A DNA stretch of 14,339 bases, taken from NCBI GenBank assembly GCA_026770585.1, contig MU646456.1, forward strand, positions 42,007 to 56,345, written 5' to 3'. The position numbers and the translations under genes were made by a program. Shown one piece after another: positions 6,268-12,527 of this stretch. How positions within the stretch are numbered: position 1 is the stretch's first letter; each line of letters opens with the position of its first letter. Below the pieces are notes generated by a model. The model was not told where the DNA came from. It was given only the letters and a program-made list of their open reading frames with translations, and ran no database searches. Origin of the DNA: Baffinella frigidus (taxonomy: Eukaryota > Cryptophyceae > Cryptomonadales > Baffinellaceae).

Positions 6268-6538
6268 AGCCTCGTGTGGTCCGGTCGAGCTGGGCGAGCT
6301 TGGCGCGATTCCGGGAAATTCATAGTTCACAACGCCTTCGCGAAGCAATAATGGCTCCAAGCCCTGGTACAAATTTTGTACCAAACATTGGACAAGACCC
6401 TAAAATACCCTGAATGGACATTTAAACGACTTCACGGTCGTGTCCATGGTCTTGTCCCATACAAAATTTGTACGGGGCTTGGAGCCATTATTGCTTCGCG
6501 AAGGCGTCGGAAACTATTAAAATGGTGGCCGGCAGTGT
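6268..6538 (-). CDS. Possible exon interrupted by a foldback element
   Basis: Minus strand CGCTCTGCAG acceptor, then ACA CTG CCG GCC ACC (TLPAT). After five codons the element at 6320-6519 intervenes. Taking out the element and one ATTT target copy makes the frame read on as TLPATISRNRAKLAQL and DRTTRGY, until the next element at 6264. The start (CAG|ACRCTG) resembles the pre-VWA exon copies, so this may be another diverged copy or a separate VWA_N-region exon. No donor is identified. If the gene is expressed, the element must be spliced out or this exon is skipped. Confidence 0.42.
6320..6519. mobile_element. Foldback element, 4-bp TSD family, 200-bp variant
   Basis: Flanked by AAAT (6316-6319 and 6520-6523). 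Starts TCATAGTTCACAACGCCTTC and ends as the inverse of TAATAGTTTCCGACGCCTTC. The arms match for about 70 bp (GCGAAGCAATAATGGCTCCA, then GTACAAATTTTGTA). The ends share the TMATAG pattern with the copies at 3300 and 4995, but the interior differs. Confidence 0.88.
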
Positions 6539-6539
6539 C

Positions 6540-6800
6540 TGCAGAGCGAAAGCCACTTGGTTGGATACAGGCATGCAGCCACGACCAGAGTCAAGCTTCA
6601 CCAGAGTGCAGTCCCCAGTCCTAGGACCTAGCTCTGCCTCACTCTTGACCGACTATCCCTAAGTTGACATCGTTGAACGACTATCTCTAAGTTGACATGC
6701 TGGGTGTGTGGCGCACACCCGTCAACTTTGGAGCGGAAACGAGCCCGGGCTCACCACATGGGTGGGCTCAAATAGACTGAGAGAGAGCAAGGGGGTTTGG
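6540..6800. other. Intronic stretch with family E repeat
   Basis: No gene recognised. GACTATC-CTAAGTTGACAT occurs twice in tandem (about 6650-6698). From about 6690 to 6788 the sequence matches the minus strand of 9043-8925 (AAGTTGACATGCTGGG, GTGTGGCGC, GTCAACTTTGGAGC, AATAGACTGAGA), a dispersed repeat with two copies here. Confidence 0.65.
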
Positions 6801-6804
6801 AGTG

Positions 6805-6994
6805 CCACTCGAGAATGCTGGAGGATCCTTTTTGAATGTAGGGTTCTAAACATTTGAACCAGGATAGGGCATTCCAACGTCACGCCTGGATATTTTTTAG
6901 TCCCGTAACCAATTTTACATGAACAGACTTAACAAATGCGTACTTGTAAAGCGTGTCACTTTTAAATGGGCCCCTCTAGCATTCTCGTTGTGGG
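6805..6994. mobile_element. Foldback element, family D copy 1
   Basis: Ends CCACTCGAGAATGCTGGAGG and, reverse-complemented, CCCACAACGAGAATGCTAGA. Collinear with 13438-13629 over about 190 bp, including ACCAGGATA, TCCAAC, CCAAT and CCCCTCTAGCATTCTCG. Non-coding. Confidence 0.75.
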
Positions 6995-7004
6995 ACGCGG
7001 CCAT

Positions 7005-7115
7005 CCACACGGTGGGCTTCGAGGGTTTCGGGATCCCTAGATTTGGCGGTAACGTGACCAAATTTGCATGAGGGTAAGTTGACTTTTGATGAAAGGTCCG
7101 TAGTCCACTGTGTGG
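7005..7115. mobile_element. Foldback element, family B copy 2
   Basis: TIRs CCACACGGTGGGCTTCGAGG and, reverse-complemented, CCACAGTGGACTACGGACC. Shares GTTGACTTTTGATGAAAGG with copy 1 and has a shorter interior (111 bp against 138 bp). It lies 10 bp from the family D element and just before the telomere-like block. Confidence 0.72.
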
Positions 7116-7872
7116 AATCGAGGAATCACACCTGGAAGGAGAGTCCCAGCGCTTCGTTCGCTACGAGGTTCTCCTGGTTTAGGCTTTAGGGTTCAGGGTT
7201 TATGGTTTAGGGTTTGAGGTTTGGGGTGTGGGGTGTAGGGTGTAGGGTTTTGGGTTTTGGGTTTAGGGTTTAGGTTTTGGGGTTTGGGATTTGGGGTTGA
7301 GGGTTAGGGTTTAGGGTTTAGGTTTTAGGGTTTAGGGCTTGGGGTTTAGGGTTTAGGGTTTAGGGTTTAGGGTTAAGGGTTCAGAGTTTATAGTTTAGGG
7401 TTTAGGGTTTAGGGTTAGGGTTTAGGGTTTGGGGTCTGGGGTGTAGGGTTTGAAGTTCATGGTGTAGGGTTAAGGGTTTAGGGTTCAGGGTTTAGGGTGT
7501 AGGGTGTAGGGTGTAGGGTTGAGGATTTAGGGTTTAGGGTTTAGGGTTTAGGGTGTAGGGTGTAGGGTTTAGGGTGCAGGGTGTAGGGTTCAGGGTTTGG
7601 GGTTTGGGGTTCAGGGTTTAGGGTGTAGGGTTTAGGGTGTAGGGTTTAGGGTTTAGGGTTTAGAGTTTCAGGTGTACGGTTAGGGTGCAGGGTTTAGGGT
7701 TGAGGGTTTGGGGTTTAGGGTCTAGGGTTTCGGGTTTAGGATCTAAGGTCTAGGCTCTTGGGCCTAGGGTCTAAGGTCTAGGGTTTATGGTTTAGGGTTT
7801 AGGGTTTAGGGTTGAGGGTTTAGGGTATAGGGTTTAGGGTGTAGGGTTAAGAGGTTAGGGGTTGGGAGGTAC

Positions 7873-7935
7873 CTTGAGGGTGGCACACATGCGCTCGAGG
7901 TAGAGGAGGTCCCTGTCTGTCCGCAGACGATCCTC
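7873..7935 (-). CDS. 21-codon exon embedded in telomere-like repeat
   Basis: 63 nt on the minus strand, phase 0 at both ends, between a CCCTGTCTAG acceptor and a CTCAAG|GTACCT donor. It encodes EDRLRTDRDLL then YLERMCATLK. The composition is charged and helix-like, unlike the surrounding repeat. It could follow the signal-peptide exon (which can end in phase 0 at CGG|GTTGG) and precede the pre-VWA exon (phase 0), making it part of the VWA_N-like region. The first 33 nt are found four more times upstream in the array, always behind an AG. This copy is the only one with the last ten codons and a donor. Function beyond this is unknown. Confidence 0.65.
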
Positions 7936-8035
7936 CTAGACAGGGTTGAGGGTTGAGGGTTTGGGGTTTAGGGTTGGGTGTTTCGGGGTTTAGAGTTTAG
8001 GGTTTCGGGGTTTAGAGTTTGGAGTTTGGAGTTTA

Positions 8036-8068
8036 GAGGAGGTCCCTGTCTGTCCGCAGACGGTCCTC
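8036..8068 (-). pseudogene. 5' stub of the 21-codon exon
   Basis: Minus strand TTCCTCCCTAG acceptor, then the 11 codons EDRLRTDRDLL, ending at CTCCTCTA where telomere-like CTAAACTCC takes over. Gat to gac in the second codon is synonymous. The stub and its flanks are nearly identical to 8586-8618. Confidence 0.78.
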
Positions 8069-8438
8069 CTAGGGAGGAATTAGGGTTTAGGGTTTAGGGT
8101 TTGGGGTGTGGGGTTTAGGTTTTAGGGTTTGGGGTTTAGGGTTTGGGTTTGGGTTTAGGGTTTAGGGTTTAGGGTCTCGGGGTTTAGGGTTTGGGGGGTA
8201 GGGTGTATTCTTTGGAGAGGTCGAGTTAGGGTTCAGGGGTGGGGTTTAGGGTTTTGGGTTTTGGGTTTAGGGTTTAGGGTGTAGGGTTTCGGGTTTCGGG
8301 TTTAGGGTTTAAGGTTTGGGGTTTGGGGTTTGGGGTTTAGGCTTTGGGGTTTAGGGTTTAGGGTTTAGGGTGTAGGGCTTCGGGTTTCGGTTTCGGGGTT
8401 TTAGAGTTTAGAGTTTAGGGTTTAGAGTTTAGAGTTTA

Positions 8439-8471
8439 GAGGAGGTCCCGGTCTGTCCGCAGACGATCCTC
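8439..8471 (-). pseudogene. 5' stub of the 21-codon exon
   Basis: Minus strand CTCTTTCCAG acceptor, the best-looking of the set, then the same 33 nt with one change (CGGGAC for AGGGAC), ending at CTCCTCTA before the repeat. Confidence 0.78.
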
Positions 8472-8585
8472 CTGGAAAGAGTCTAGGGTTTAGGATTTGG
8501 GGTTTAGGGTTTAGTGTTTAGGGTTTGGGGTTTCGGGGTTGAGAGTTTAGGGTTTCGGGGTTTAGAGTTTGGAGTTTGGAGTTTA

Positions 8586-8618
8586 GAGGAGGTCCCTGTC
8601 TGTCCGCAGACGATCCTC
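8586..8618 (-). pseudogene. 5' stub of the 21-codon exon
   Basis: Minus strand TTCCTCCCTAG acceptor followed by an unchanged 33-nt stub. About 140 bp around it duplicates the block around 8036-8068, including GGAGTTTGGAGTTTAGAGG. Confidence 0.78.
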
Positions 8619-8745
8619 CTAGGGAGGAATTAGGGTTTAGGGTTTGGGGGTTAGGCCTTGGGGTTTAGGGTTTAGGGTTTAGGGTGTAGGGTTTCGGGTT
8701 TCGGGTTTCGGGGTTTAGAGTTTGGAGTTTGGAGTTCAGAGTTTA

Positions 8746-8778
8746 GAAGATGTCCCTGTCTGTCCGCAGACGATCCTC
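8746..8778 (-). pseudogene. 5' stub of the 21-codon exon, diverged
   Basis: Minus strand CCGTTTCCAG acceptor, then EDRLRTDRDIF in place of EDRLRTDRDLL. The nonsynonymous changes at its end fit relaxed constraint. It is the copy nearest to the signal-peptide exon. Confidence 0.75.
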
Positions 8779-8848
8779 CTGGAAACGGTTTAGGGTTTAG
8801 GGTTCAGGGTTCAGGGTTGAGGGTTTAGGTGTTAGGGTTTAGGGGTTC

Positions 8849-9060
8849 ACTCGAACTAACCAGAGACCTTGAAACAAACCAAAACCTTAACTTTGCCAGG
8901 CTGGTGGATCATGCCGAGGATCTAGCTTTGTCTCAGTCTATTGGTCTCACCAATTTGGTGAGACCGGGCTTTTTCGGCTCCAAAGTTGACTAATGTGTAC
9001 CACACAACGTTGACAGATGCGCGCCACACGCCCAGCATGTCAACTTAAGAATAGTCAGCC
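8849..9060. other. Intronic stretch with palindrome and family E repeat
   Basis: GGTCTCACCAATTTGGTGAGACC (split here as GGTCTCACCAA / TTGGTGAGACC, 8943-8965) is a near-perfect palindrome inside the second family E copy, in opposite orientation to 6690-6788. It is followed by a T-run, but in this eukaryotic setting it is a repeat, not a terminator. Confidence 0.65.
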
Positions 9061-9063
9061 AAC

Positions 9064-9705
9064 CCGCGTGAGGCAGAGCTGGAGGATGTGCACCGGCTCG
9101 GTTTGCGGGAGATGGAACGCGCAGTGTTCCCGGTTCACGGCGCGCCCCACGAAGGGTCCATCGGTCTGGGGCGTCGCGGCCCAGTTCAGCTGGATGTTCC
9201 CGGCGTCCGTCTCGTTGAAGAACTGCGGCCCGAAGGGTTTGTGCTCAAATGCGACGTTCGTGCTCTCGACCTTGAGCGCAAGGTCGTCGACGATGCGGCG
9301 TCGGCGAGCGAAGGCCTCCTGGATCCCGCCGTCCGCGAGCACTGCGCTCGCAACCGGGCGCGTCCCGTCGATCCACCCCTGGAGCATAGCCGCAGGGTCG
9401 ATGTCCTCCTCGGCAAAGAGCGGGCTGGAAGTTGACGAGAGGGAGGCGACGACTTCATACGGCGATGAAACTGTGCGCGAGGTGTTGACGTTGACGCAGT
9501 CGCCCGCGGGGCGGGCCCCCAATGCCGTGCAGTCTTGCACCAGCAGGAAGTCTCGCAGTCCGCGGATCATGGAGAAGACGTCGGTGGTTTCCATAACTGA
9601 GGTTGCCGAGGATGGGGCCCCTATCGAAAAGAGCGACGACAGGAGAACCAGCTGCAGCGCCACGCCCACCGAGGGCCGCAGGGCGAGAGCCATGATCTTT
9701 CCCAT
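9064..9705 (-). CDS. First exon: signal peptide and N-terminal ectodomain
   Basis: Minus strand ATG at 9705 (context GGCGATGGG), open for 214 codons to a proposed CGG|GTTGGC donor in phase 0, three codons before a TGA. It starts MGKIMALALRPSVGVALQLV with a hydrophobic core to about residue 30, then GAPSSATS, a typical secretory signal. The mature part has ETTDVFSMIRGLRDFLLVQD, two early Cys (DCT, GDC), two N-glycosylation sequons (NTS, NET) and NIQLNWAATP. 'NW' near the end recalls the N-terminal VWA_N region of alpha2-delta proteins, where I/L-N-W is common, but the similarity is weak. GC-rich with coding-like codon use, unlike the introns. An alternative in-frame ATG is four codons on. No other start is better. 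The link to the VWA exons downstream is inferred from strand, order and phase. Confidence 0.68.
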
Positions 9706-9900
9706 CGCCAAGAGGTAGAAAGAGGGGGGCTGCAGCAACGATGTCCGCCTCCTCTCCTCCCAACAAATTTTCACTTCGCCATTTCCGGAAGGAGTTCAAC
9801 AGGTGATGAGCACGAGCTCCCTCAACAGGTCATGAGCCTGAGCCGTTTAAAATACTTGAATTTGACTTGTAGAGGATTCCCTCGGCGCGGGAGAATCCTC
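9706..9900. promoter_or_regulatory. Candidate promoter region of the VWA gene
   Basis: Sequence upstream of the signal-peptide exon. It has an AT-rich ATTTTAAA (minus strand, about 9845-9852) some 140 bp before the ATG, and a direct repeat CAACAGGT-ATGAGC (9798 and 9823). Position is the main argument; no defined core promoter was recognised. Confidence 0.3.
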
Positions 9901-10200
9901 GCCTCGCTCCTCATCCGCCCCTCCCTCAGCAGCGCCCAACGTGGCAGCAACTGAGCGAGGCGGCATGTCTGCGCGCAAGGGCGCGGGCGATTTTTTCGAT
10001 GTGCCCCAAGAGGAGGTCCAGGCCGGGGCCAAGAGACCTCCGACAGACACGCCGGGCGAGGGCGGGGGAACCGTTCGGAAGATGGTACTCGCCCTCGGCA
10101 TCGGAAGGAGGGTTGATGGCGCGAAGCAGTGTGCCATGTGGGGCACAAATCGTGCTTGACACTGCATCTTCGGATGTGCTGATCGATCGGAGATGCGGCG
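9900..10200 (+). CDS. Possible divergent coding segment, unrecognised
   Basis: Plus strand ATG at 9965 opens MSARKGAGDFFDVPQEEVQA and continues GAKRPPTDTPGEGG to a TGA at 10157-10159. The opposite strand is also open with coding-like peptides (GPGLDLLLGHIEKIARALAR), and another plus frame is open to 10214. GC-rich composition keeps several frames open, so strand and borders cannot be decided. If real on the plus strand it would be divergently arranged with the VWA gene. Confidence 0.33.
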
Positions 10201-10492
10201 TGCTGAGCAGGTGAGGCTCAACAGCTCGTCGCCGGCAGCGTCGGGGGCAGCGTCGCCTGCGGCGGCAGTGGTGCCTGCCGCAGCAGCGTCGCCTGCCGCA
10301 GCTACCCCCGCCAAGAGCACCGTCGTCAAGCTTAGTAACCCCCTCACCCCTGCCCTGGGCCTCCTGCGCGAATGTACTAAAGGATCGTCGCTGCAGGCCC
10401 GGCGATGCGGCTGATGGCTGCGGGTGGCGTTGCCTCCAAGGGGCCCCCAGCCGGCTCTCCGACCTCGCCCACGGTCGTCAAGATCCCAAAAT
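10193..10492 (+). CDS. Ala/Pro/Lys-rich exon-like pieces with GTGAGG donor
   Basis: Plus strand 10193-10330 encodes Ala/Pro-rich SPAAATPAKSTVVKLSNP. From ATG 10414 a second open piece reads MAAGGVASKGPPAGSPTSPT and VVKIPK, ending at AAAT|GTGAGG (donor at 10493). A C/T-rich tract and CCCTGCAG acceptor follow at 10548, defining a 56-nt candidate intron. The shared TVVK between the two pieces suggests an internal repeat. However, the frame after this intron runs into TAG after three codons, so the model as drawn fails or the gene is decayed. Lys/Ala/Ser/Pro-rich tails occur in linker histones and many other nuclear proteins; no family is assigned. Confidence 0.35.
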
Positions 10493-10549
10493 GTGAGGCC
10501 CCACCCCCCCTTATCTCCTCCTCGTGTGCCTCGTGATTTCCCCTGCAGC

Positions 10550-10850
10550 ATGGCGCGCATAGATCACGCGGAGCAGTTCCAGCAGCCTCGTGACTCCCTC
10601 CTCCGCGCAGCACCGACGGTCGCGGGCAGCAAGGCGGCGGCCGCCAAGGTCAAATCGCCCAAGGCGGGCGGCGCAGGCGAGCTGGCGGGGTCGGTCTCGT
10701 TGCGCCTGGGCCTCGGGGTCCAGGGTGGGAGCGCCGGGCGGCTGGGAATCGGGGTCCAGGGGGGCGCTGCCCGGCTGGGCCTGGGGGTGCAGGGGGGCGG
10801 CGTGCGGAAGAGGGCTACAGGGCTCAGCGGCCCCAGCCTGCTGCAGCGTG
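10550..10850 (+). other. GC-rich segment with 33-36 bp tandem repeat, strand unresolved
   Basis: Plus strand from ATG 10550: MARIDHAEQFQQPRD, then a Lys/Ala piece (KAAAAKVKSPKAGG), then three units of R-LG-GVQGG (10703-10804). The minus strand is open too and gives Pro-rich repeats (PLDPDSQPPGAPTLDPEAQ) and EEGVTRLLELLRVIYARH. Either could be translated. The tandem repeat itself is certain. Confidence 0.4.
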
Positions 10851-10905
10851 CCATGGGCGGCGCTGGCCTGGCGATCAAATGTGCGCTCCCTGGGTCGCCG
10901 TACAC

Positions 10906-11020
10906 CGTTGAATTTATCACGACATTTACACACCTCCAAGCACTTTGCGTGTATCTGCTCAGAAACTTCTTCCATGCTGGCTATGTAATTATCTCTACCG
11001 TACCGTTTGAGCACAGCAGC
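10906..11020 (-). CDS. Candidate internal exon, unknown family
   Basis: Minus strand, 115 nt between a TTTCTTGCCGTACAG acceptor and an AACG|GTGTAC donor. The product is AAVLKRYGRDNYIASMEEV and SEQIHAKCLEVCKCRDKFN. It is charged, helix-like and of normal composition, while the opposite frame gives a hydrophobic peptide typical of antisense. It would belong to a gene upstream of, or overlapping, the GC-rich region at 9900-10900. Not recognised. Confidence 0.42.
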
Positions 11021-11106
11021 CTGTACGGCAAGAAAGCGCTTCCAGGGCGAATCATGTGGCTGTGAGTGGCGTGTAGCGAGTGTGGACTGCGGCCGCGTGC
11101 GGGGGG

Positions 11107-11182
11107 TTATGGTTTAGGGTTGAAGGTTGAGGGTTGAGGGTGTAGGGTGCAGGGTGTAGGGTGTAGGGTGTAGGGTGTAGGG
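11107..11182. repeat. Short telomere-like tract
   Basis: Plus-strand units TTTAGGG, TTGAGGG and mostly TGTAGGG, about eleven units, outside the main array. The bias to TGTAGGG matches local variants at 7220-7600. Confidence 0.88.
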
Positions 11183-11193
11183 GGGGCACATGC

Positions 11194-11510
11194 TGTCGCC
11201 TGAAACCCCTTTCCACGTTCTGACGCCTGAAACCCCTTTCCACCTGCCGACGCCTGAACCCCCTCCCCGTTCCAGCCACCATGCCCAAGGACTGTTGCTG
11301 TGTGCGGGTGGGCTGTAACAAGGCGGTACAAAAAGGTACAAGCCGGAACAAAAAGTTACTACCGTCACGTCCAAATAAGCCGTCCATCTATCATATATAG
11401 GCCACACACACAAGAATTTTCAGCGGGGGGCACGTTCTGACGCCTGAAAACCCTCCCCGTTCCAGCCGCCATGCCCTGAAACCCCTCCCCGTTCCAGCCA
11501 CCATGCCGAA
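11194..11510. repeat. Repeats of GACGCCTGAAACCCC and GTTCCAGCCACCATGCC
   Basis: The block GACGCCTGAA-CCCCTTTCCAC occurs near 11195, 11220, 11246 and 11437. It is followed three times by CCCCGTTCCAGCC-CCATGCC (about 11264, 11454, 11486), which looks like an acceptor (GTTCCAG) plus start context. Only the last is followed by a sensible coding frame. Confidence 0.75.
11310..11419. repeat. 110-bp direct repeat, copy 1
   Basis: Near identical to 12251-12360, with two or three differences. It begins GGGCTGTAACAAGGCGGTAC, has iterated GGTACAA motifs and ends with TATCATATATAGGCCACAC. The minus strand is open in both copies (VWPIYDRWTAYLDVTVVTFC). A dispersed element or a duplicated gene piece; undecided. 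Confidence 0.85.
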
Positions 11511-11584
11511 GTCCACAAAGGTGGCCAAGGCTGTGGCGATCGCGCAGGCCGGCGGCATGCCCAAAGGTCCGCGCGTGCCCACTC
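11503..11584 (+). CDS. Lys/Ala-rich exon start interrupted by a foldback element
   Basis: Plus strand GTTCCAG then CCACC and ATG at 11503: MPKSTKVAKAVAIAQAGG, then MPKGPRVPT, where the element at 11585 begins. The context CCACCATGCC is a good eukaryotic start. Leaving out the element and one ACTC copy, the frame continues through 11755-11849 without a stop. The PKGP-RVPT motif recurs downstream on the same strand. Family unknown. Confidence 0.42.
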
Positions 11585-11750
11585 TAATAGGGTAACGGCC
11601 TGAAAATGGGGTGGTTAGGCCTACGGTATTGCCTAGGACCTCCTACCGTAGGCCGAGACTTTTTAGTCCTAGGATCCCTCGGCCTACGGTAGGAGGTCCT
11701 AGGCAATGCCGTATGCCTAACTACCCCATTTTCAGGCCGTTAGCCTATGA
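11585..11750. mobile_element. Foldback element, 4-bp TSD family, copy 3
   Basis: 166 bp flanked by ACTC (11581-11584 and 11751-11754). Starts TAATAGGGTAACGGCCTGAA and ends as the inverse of TCATAGGCTAACGGCCTGAA, with arms of over 60 bp rich in CCTACGGTAGG. Diverged from copies 1 and 2 (GGCC for GTCC), so probably a different subfamily. Confidence 0.9.
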
Positions 11751-11849
11751 ACTCCTCTGCATTCGTTCCGCTGCCCGCCCACACCGCACCGCCGAGACAA
11801 CGTTTCTCGGGGAGAACAAGGGATCAGGGTCTTTGCCGCGTGCCCACTC
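11751..11849. repeat. 99-bp segment duplicated at 11990-12074
   Basis: ACTCCTCTGCATTC-TTCCGC through GGGATCAGGGTCTTTG is repeated at 11990 with three substitutions over the shared 85 bp. Each copy has a foldback element abutting its left ACTC. Confidence 0.88.
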
Positions 11850-11989
11850 TTATCCGGGGAAACCCATTTTTCTTTAGTTTGATGGCAAGGAAAATTACTA
11901 CACAATTCGTTCTTATTAGTAATATTAAAGCATTTGTGTAGGGATTTTCCTTGCCATCAAACTAAAGAAAAATAGGTTTCCCCGGTTGA
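11850..11989. mobile_element. Foldback element, 4-bp TSD type, 140 bp
   Basis: Flanked by ACTC (11846-11849 and 11990-11993). Long arms of about 52 bp: CCGGGGAAACCCATTTTTCT, then TTAGTTTGATGGCAAGGAAA, with few mismatches. Ends TTAT and the inverse of TCAA, so the T-x-A end pattern holds although the sequence is otherwise unrelated to the TMATAGG copies. Confidence 0.85.
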
Positions 11990-12081
11990 ACTCCTCTGCA
12001 TTCATTCCGCTGCCCGCCCCCACCGCACCGCCGAGACAACGTTTCTGGGGGAGAACAAGGGATCAGGGTCTTTGTTCGCAG

Positions 12082-12143
12082 AGACGGCCAGGCCACGCAA
12101 GAGTGCAGGGCTGACATGGGACCATATGATGTATTTGTGAAAG
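12082..12143 (+). CDS. Candidate exon DGQATQECRADMGPYDVFVK
   Basis: Plus strand, 62 nt between a GTCTTTGTTCGCAG acceptor and an AAAG|GTGTAA donor. Without splicing the frame is open from 11990 to a TAA at 12257. A Cys and a GPYDVFV strand-like end suggest a beta-rich domain, but I recognise no family. KADQHTSRVPTIP follows in the unspliced frame, and that piece is copied at 12411-12445. Confidence 0.4.
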
Positions 12144-12152
12144 GTGTAAAAG

Positions 12153-12186
12153 CCGACCAACACACATCCCGCGTGCCCACCATTCC
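12153..12186 (+). repeat. ADQHTSRVPTIP-coding repeat, with relatives downstream
   Basis: GCCGACCAACACACATCCC-CGTGCCCACCATTCC occurs here and at 12411-12445. CGCGTGCCCACCATTCC alone recurs at about 12636, 12795 and 12810. In one plus frame the common part reads RVPTIP, sometimes followed by RP-C. These look like scattered copies of one coding segment, most with stops soon after. Confidence 0.65.
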
Positions 12187-12250
12187 ACTCCAAAAACGGA
12201 CCCGTTCCAAGGGTGTCCTTGTACTGCTGTCACGTCCCGAAAGTAGTACC

Positions 12251-12360
12251 GGGCTGTAACAAGGCGGTACAAAAAGGTACAAGCCGGTACAAAAAGTTAC
12301 TACCGTCACGTCCAAATAAGCCGTCCATCTATCATATATAGGCCACACCCACAAGAATTT
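12251..12360. repeat. 110-bp direct repeat, copy 2
   Basis: Counterpart of 11310-11419, followed by a different flank (GCTAGCCACCTCCTACCGTAGGG). Confidence 0.85.
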
Positions 12361-12527
12361 GCTAGCCACCTCCTACCGTAGGGCGACCCGTAGGTCATAC
12401 AATTCGCACAGCCGACCAACACACATCCCCCGTGCCCACCATTCCCCGGCCCTGTGAGAGCAGAGGATAAAACGCTCCCTACTCTCCTACCATCGTCGTG
12501 CCCAAAGGTCCCACGCCAGAATGCTCC

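Larger units (their letters stand above)
7177..8848. repeat. Degenerate TTTAGGG telomere-like array
   Basis: About 1.7 kb of 6-8 nt units on the plus strand: TTTAGGG dominates, with TTTGGGG, TGTAGGG, TTCAGGG, TTTCGGG, TTGAGGG and TTTAGAG. Five exon-derived insertions divide it. Unique sequence on both sides and the degeneracy argue against an active chromosome end. The gene model makes it intronic, on the C-rich strand of the transcript. Confidence 0.95.

Noticed and set aside
7177-8848. Active chromosome end
   Set aside because: Units are strongly degenerate, unique sequence continues on both sides, and exon copies are embedded.
8943-8975. Palindrome followed by a T-run, like a rho-independent terminator
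   Set aside because: The setting is eukaryotic, and the palindrome is the core of a dispersed repeat also found at 6690-6788.
9017-9718. Plus-strand 233-codon open frame opposite the signal-peptide exon
   Set aside because: The minus strand gives a signal peptide, glycosylation sites and a better start; the plus frame is Arg/Ser-rich in the way antisense of GC-rich coding sequence is.
10139-10214. IVLDTASSDVLID, resembling the D-T-G-S active site of pepsin-like proteases
   Set aside because: It lies in a short frame in a GC-rich stretch open in several frames, with Ala for the conserved Gly and no second catalytic motif or supporting flank.
11962-12369. Minus-strand 135-codon open frame
   Set aside because: It crosses the 110-bp duplicated repeat, a duplicated segment and part of a foldback element, with no consistent protein features; plus-strand splice signals in the same stretch are at least as good.
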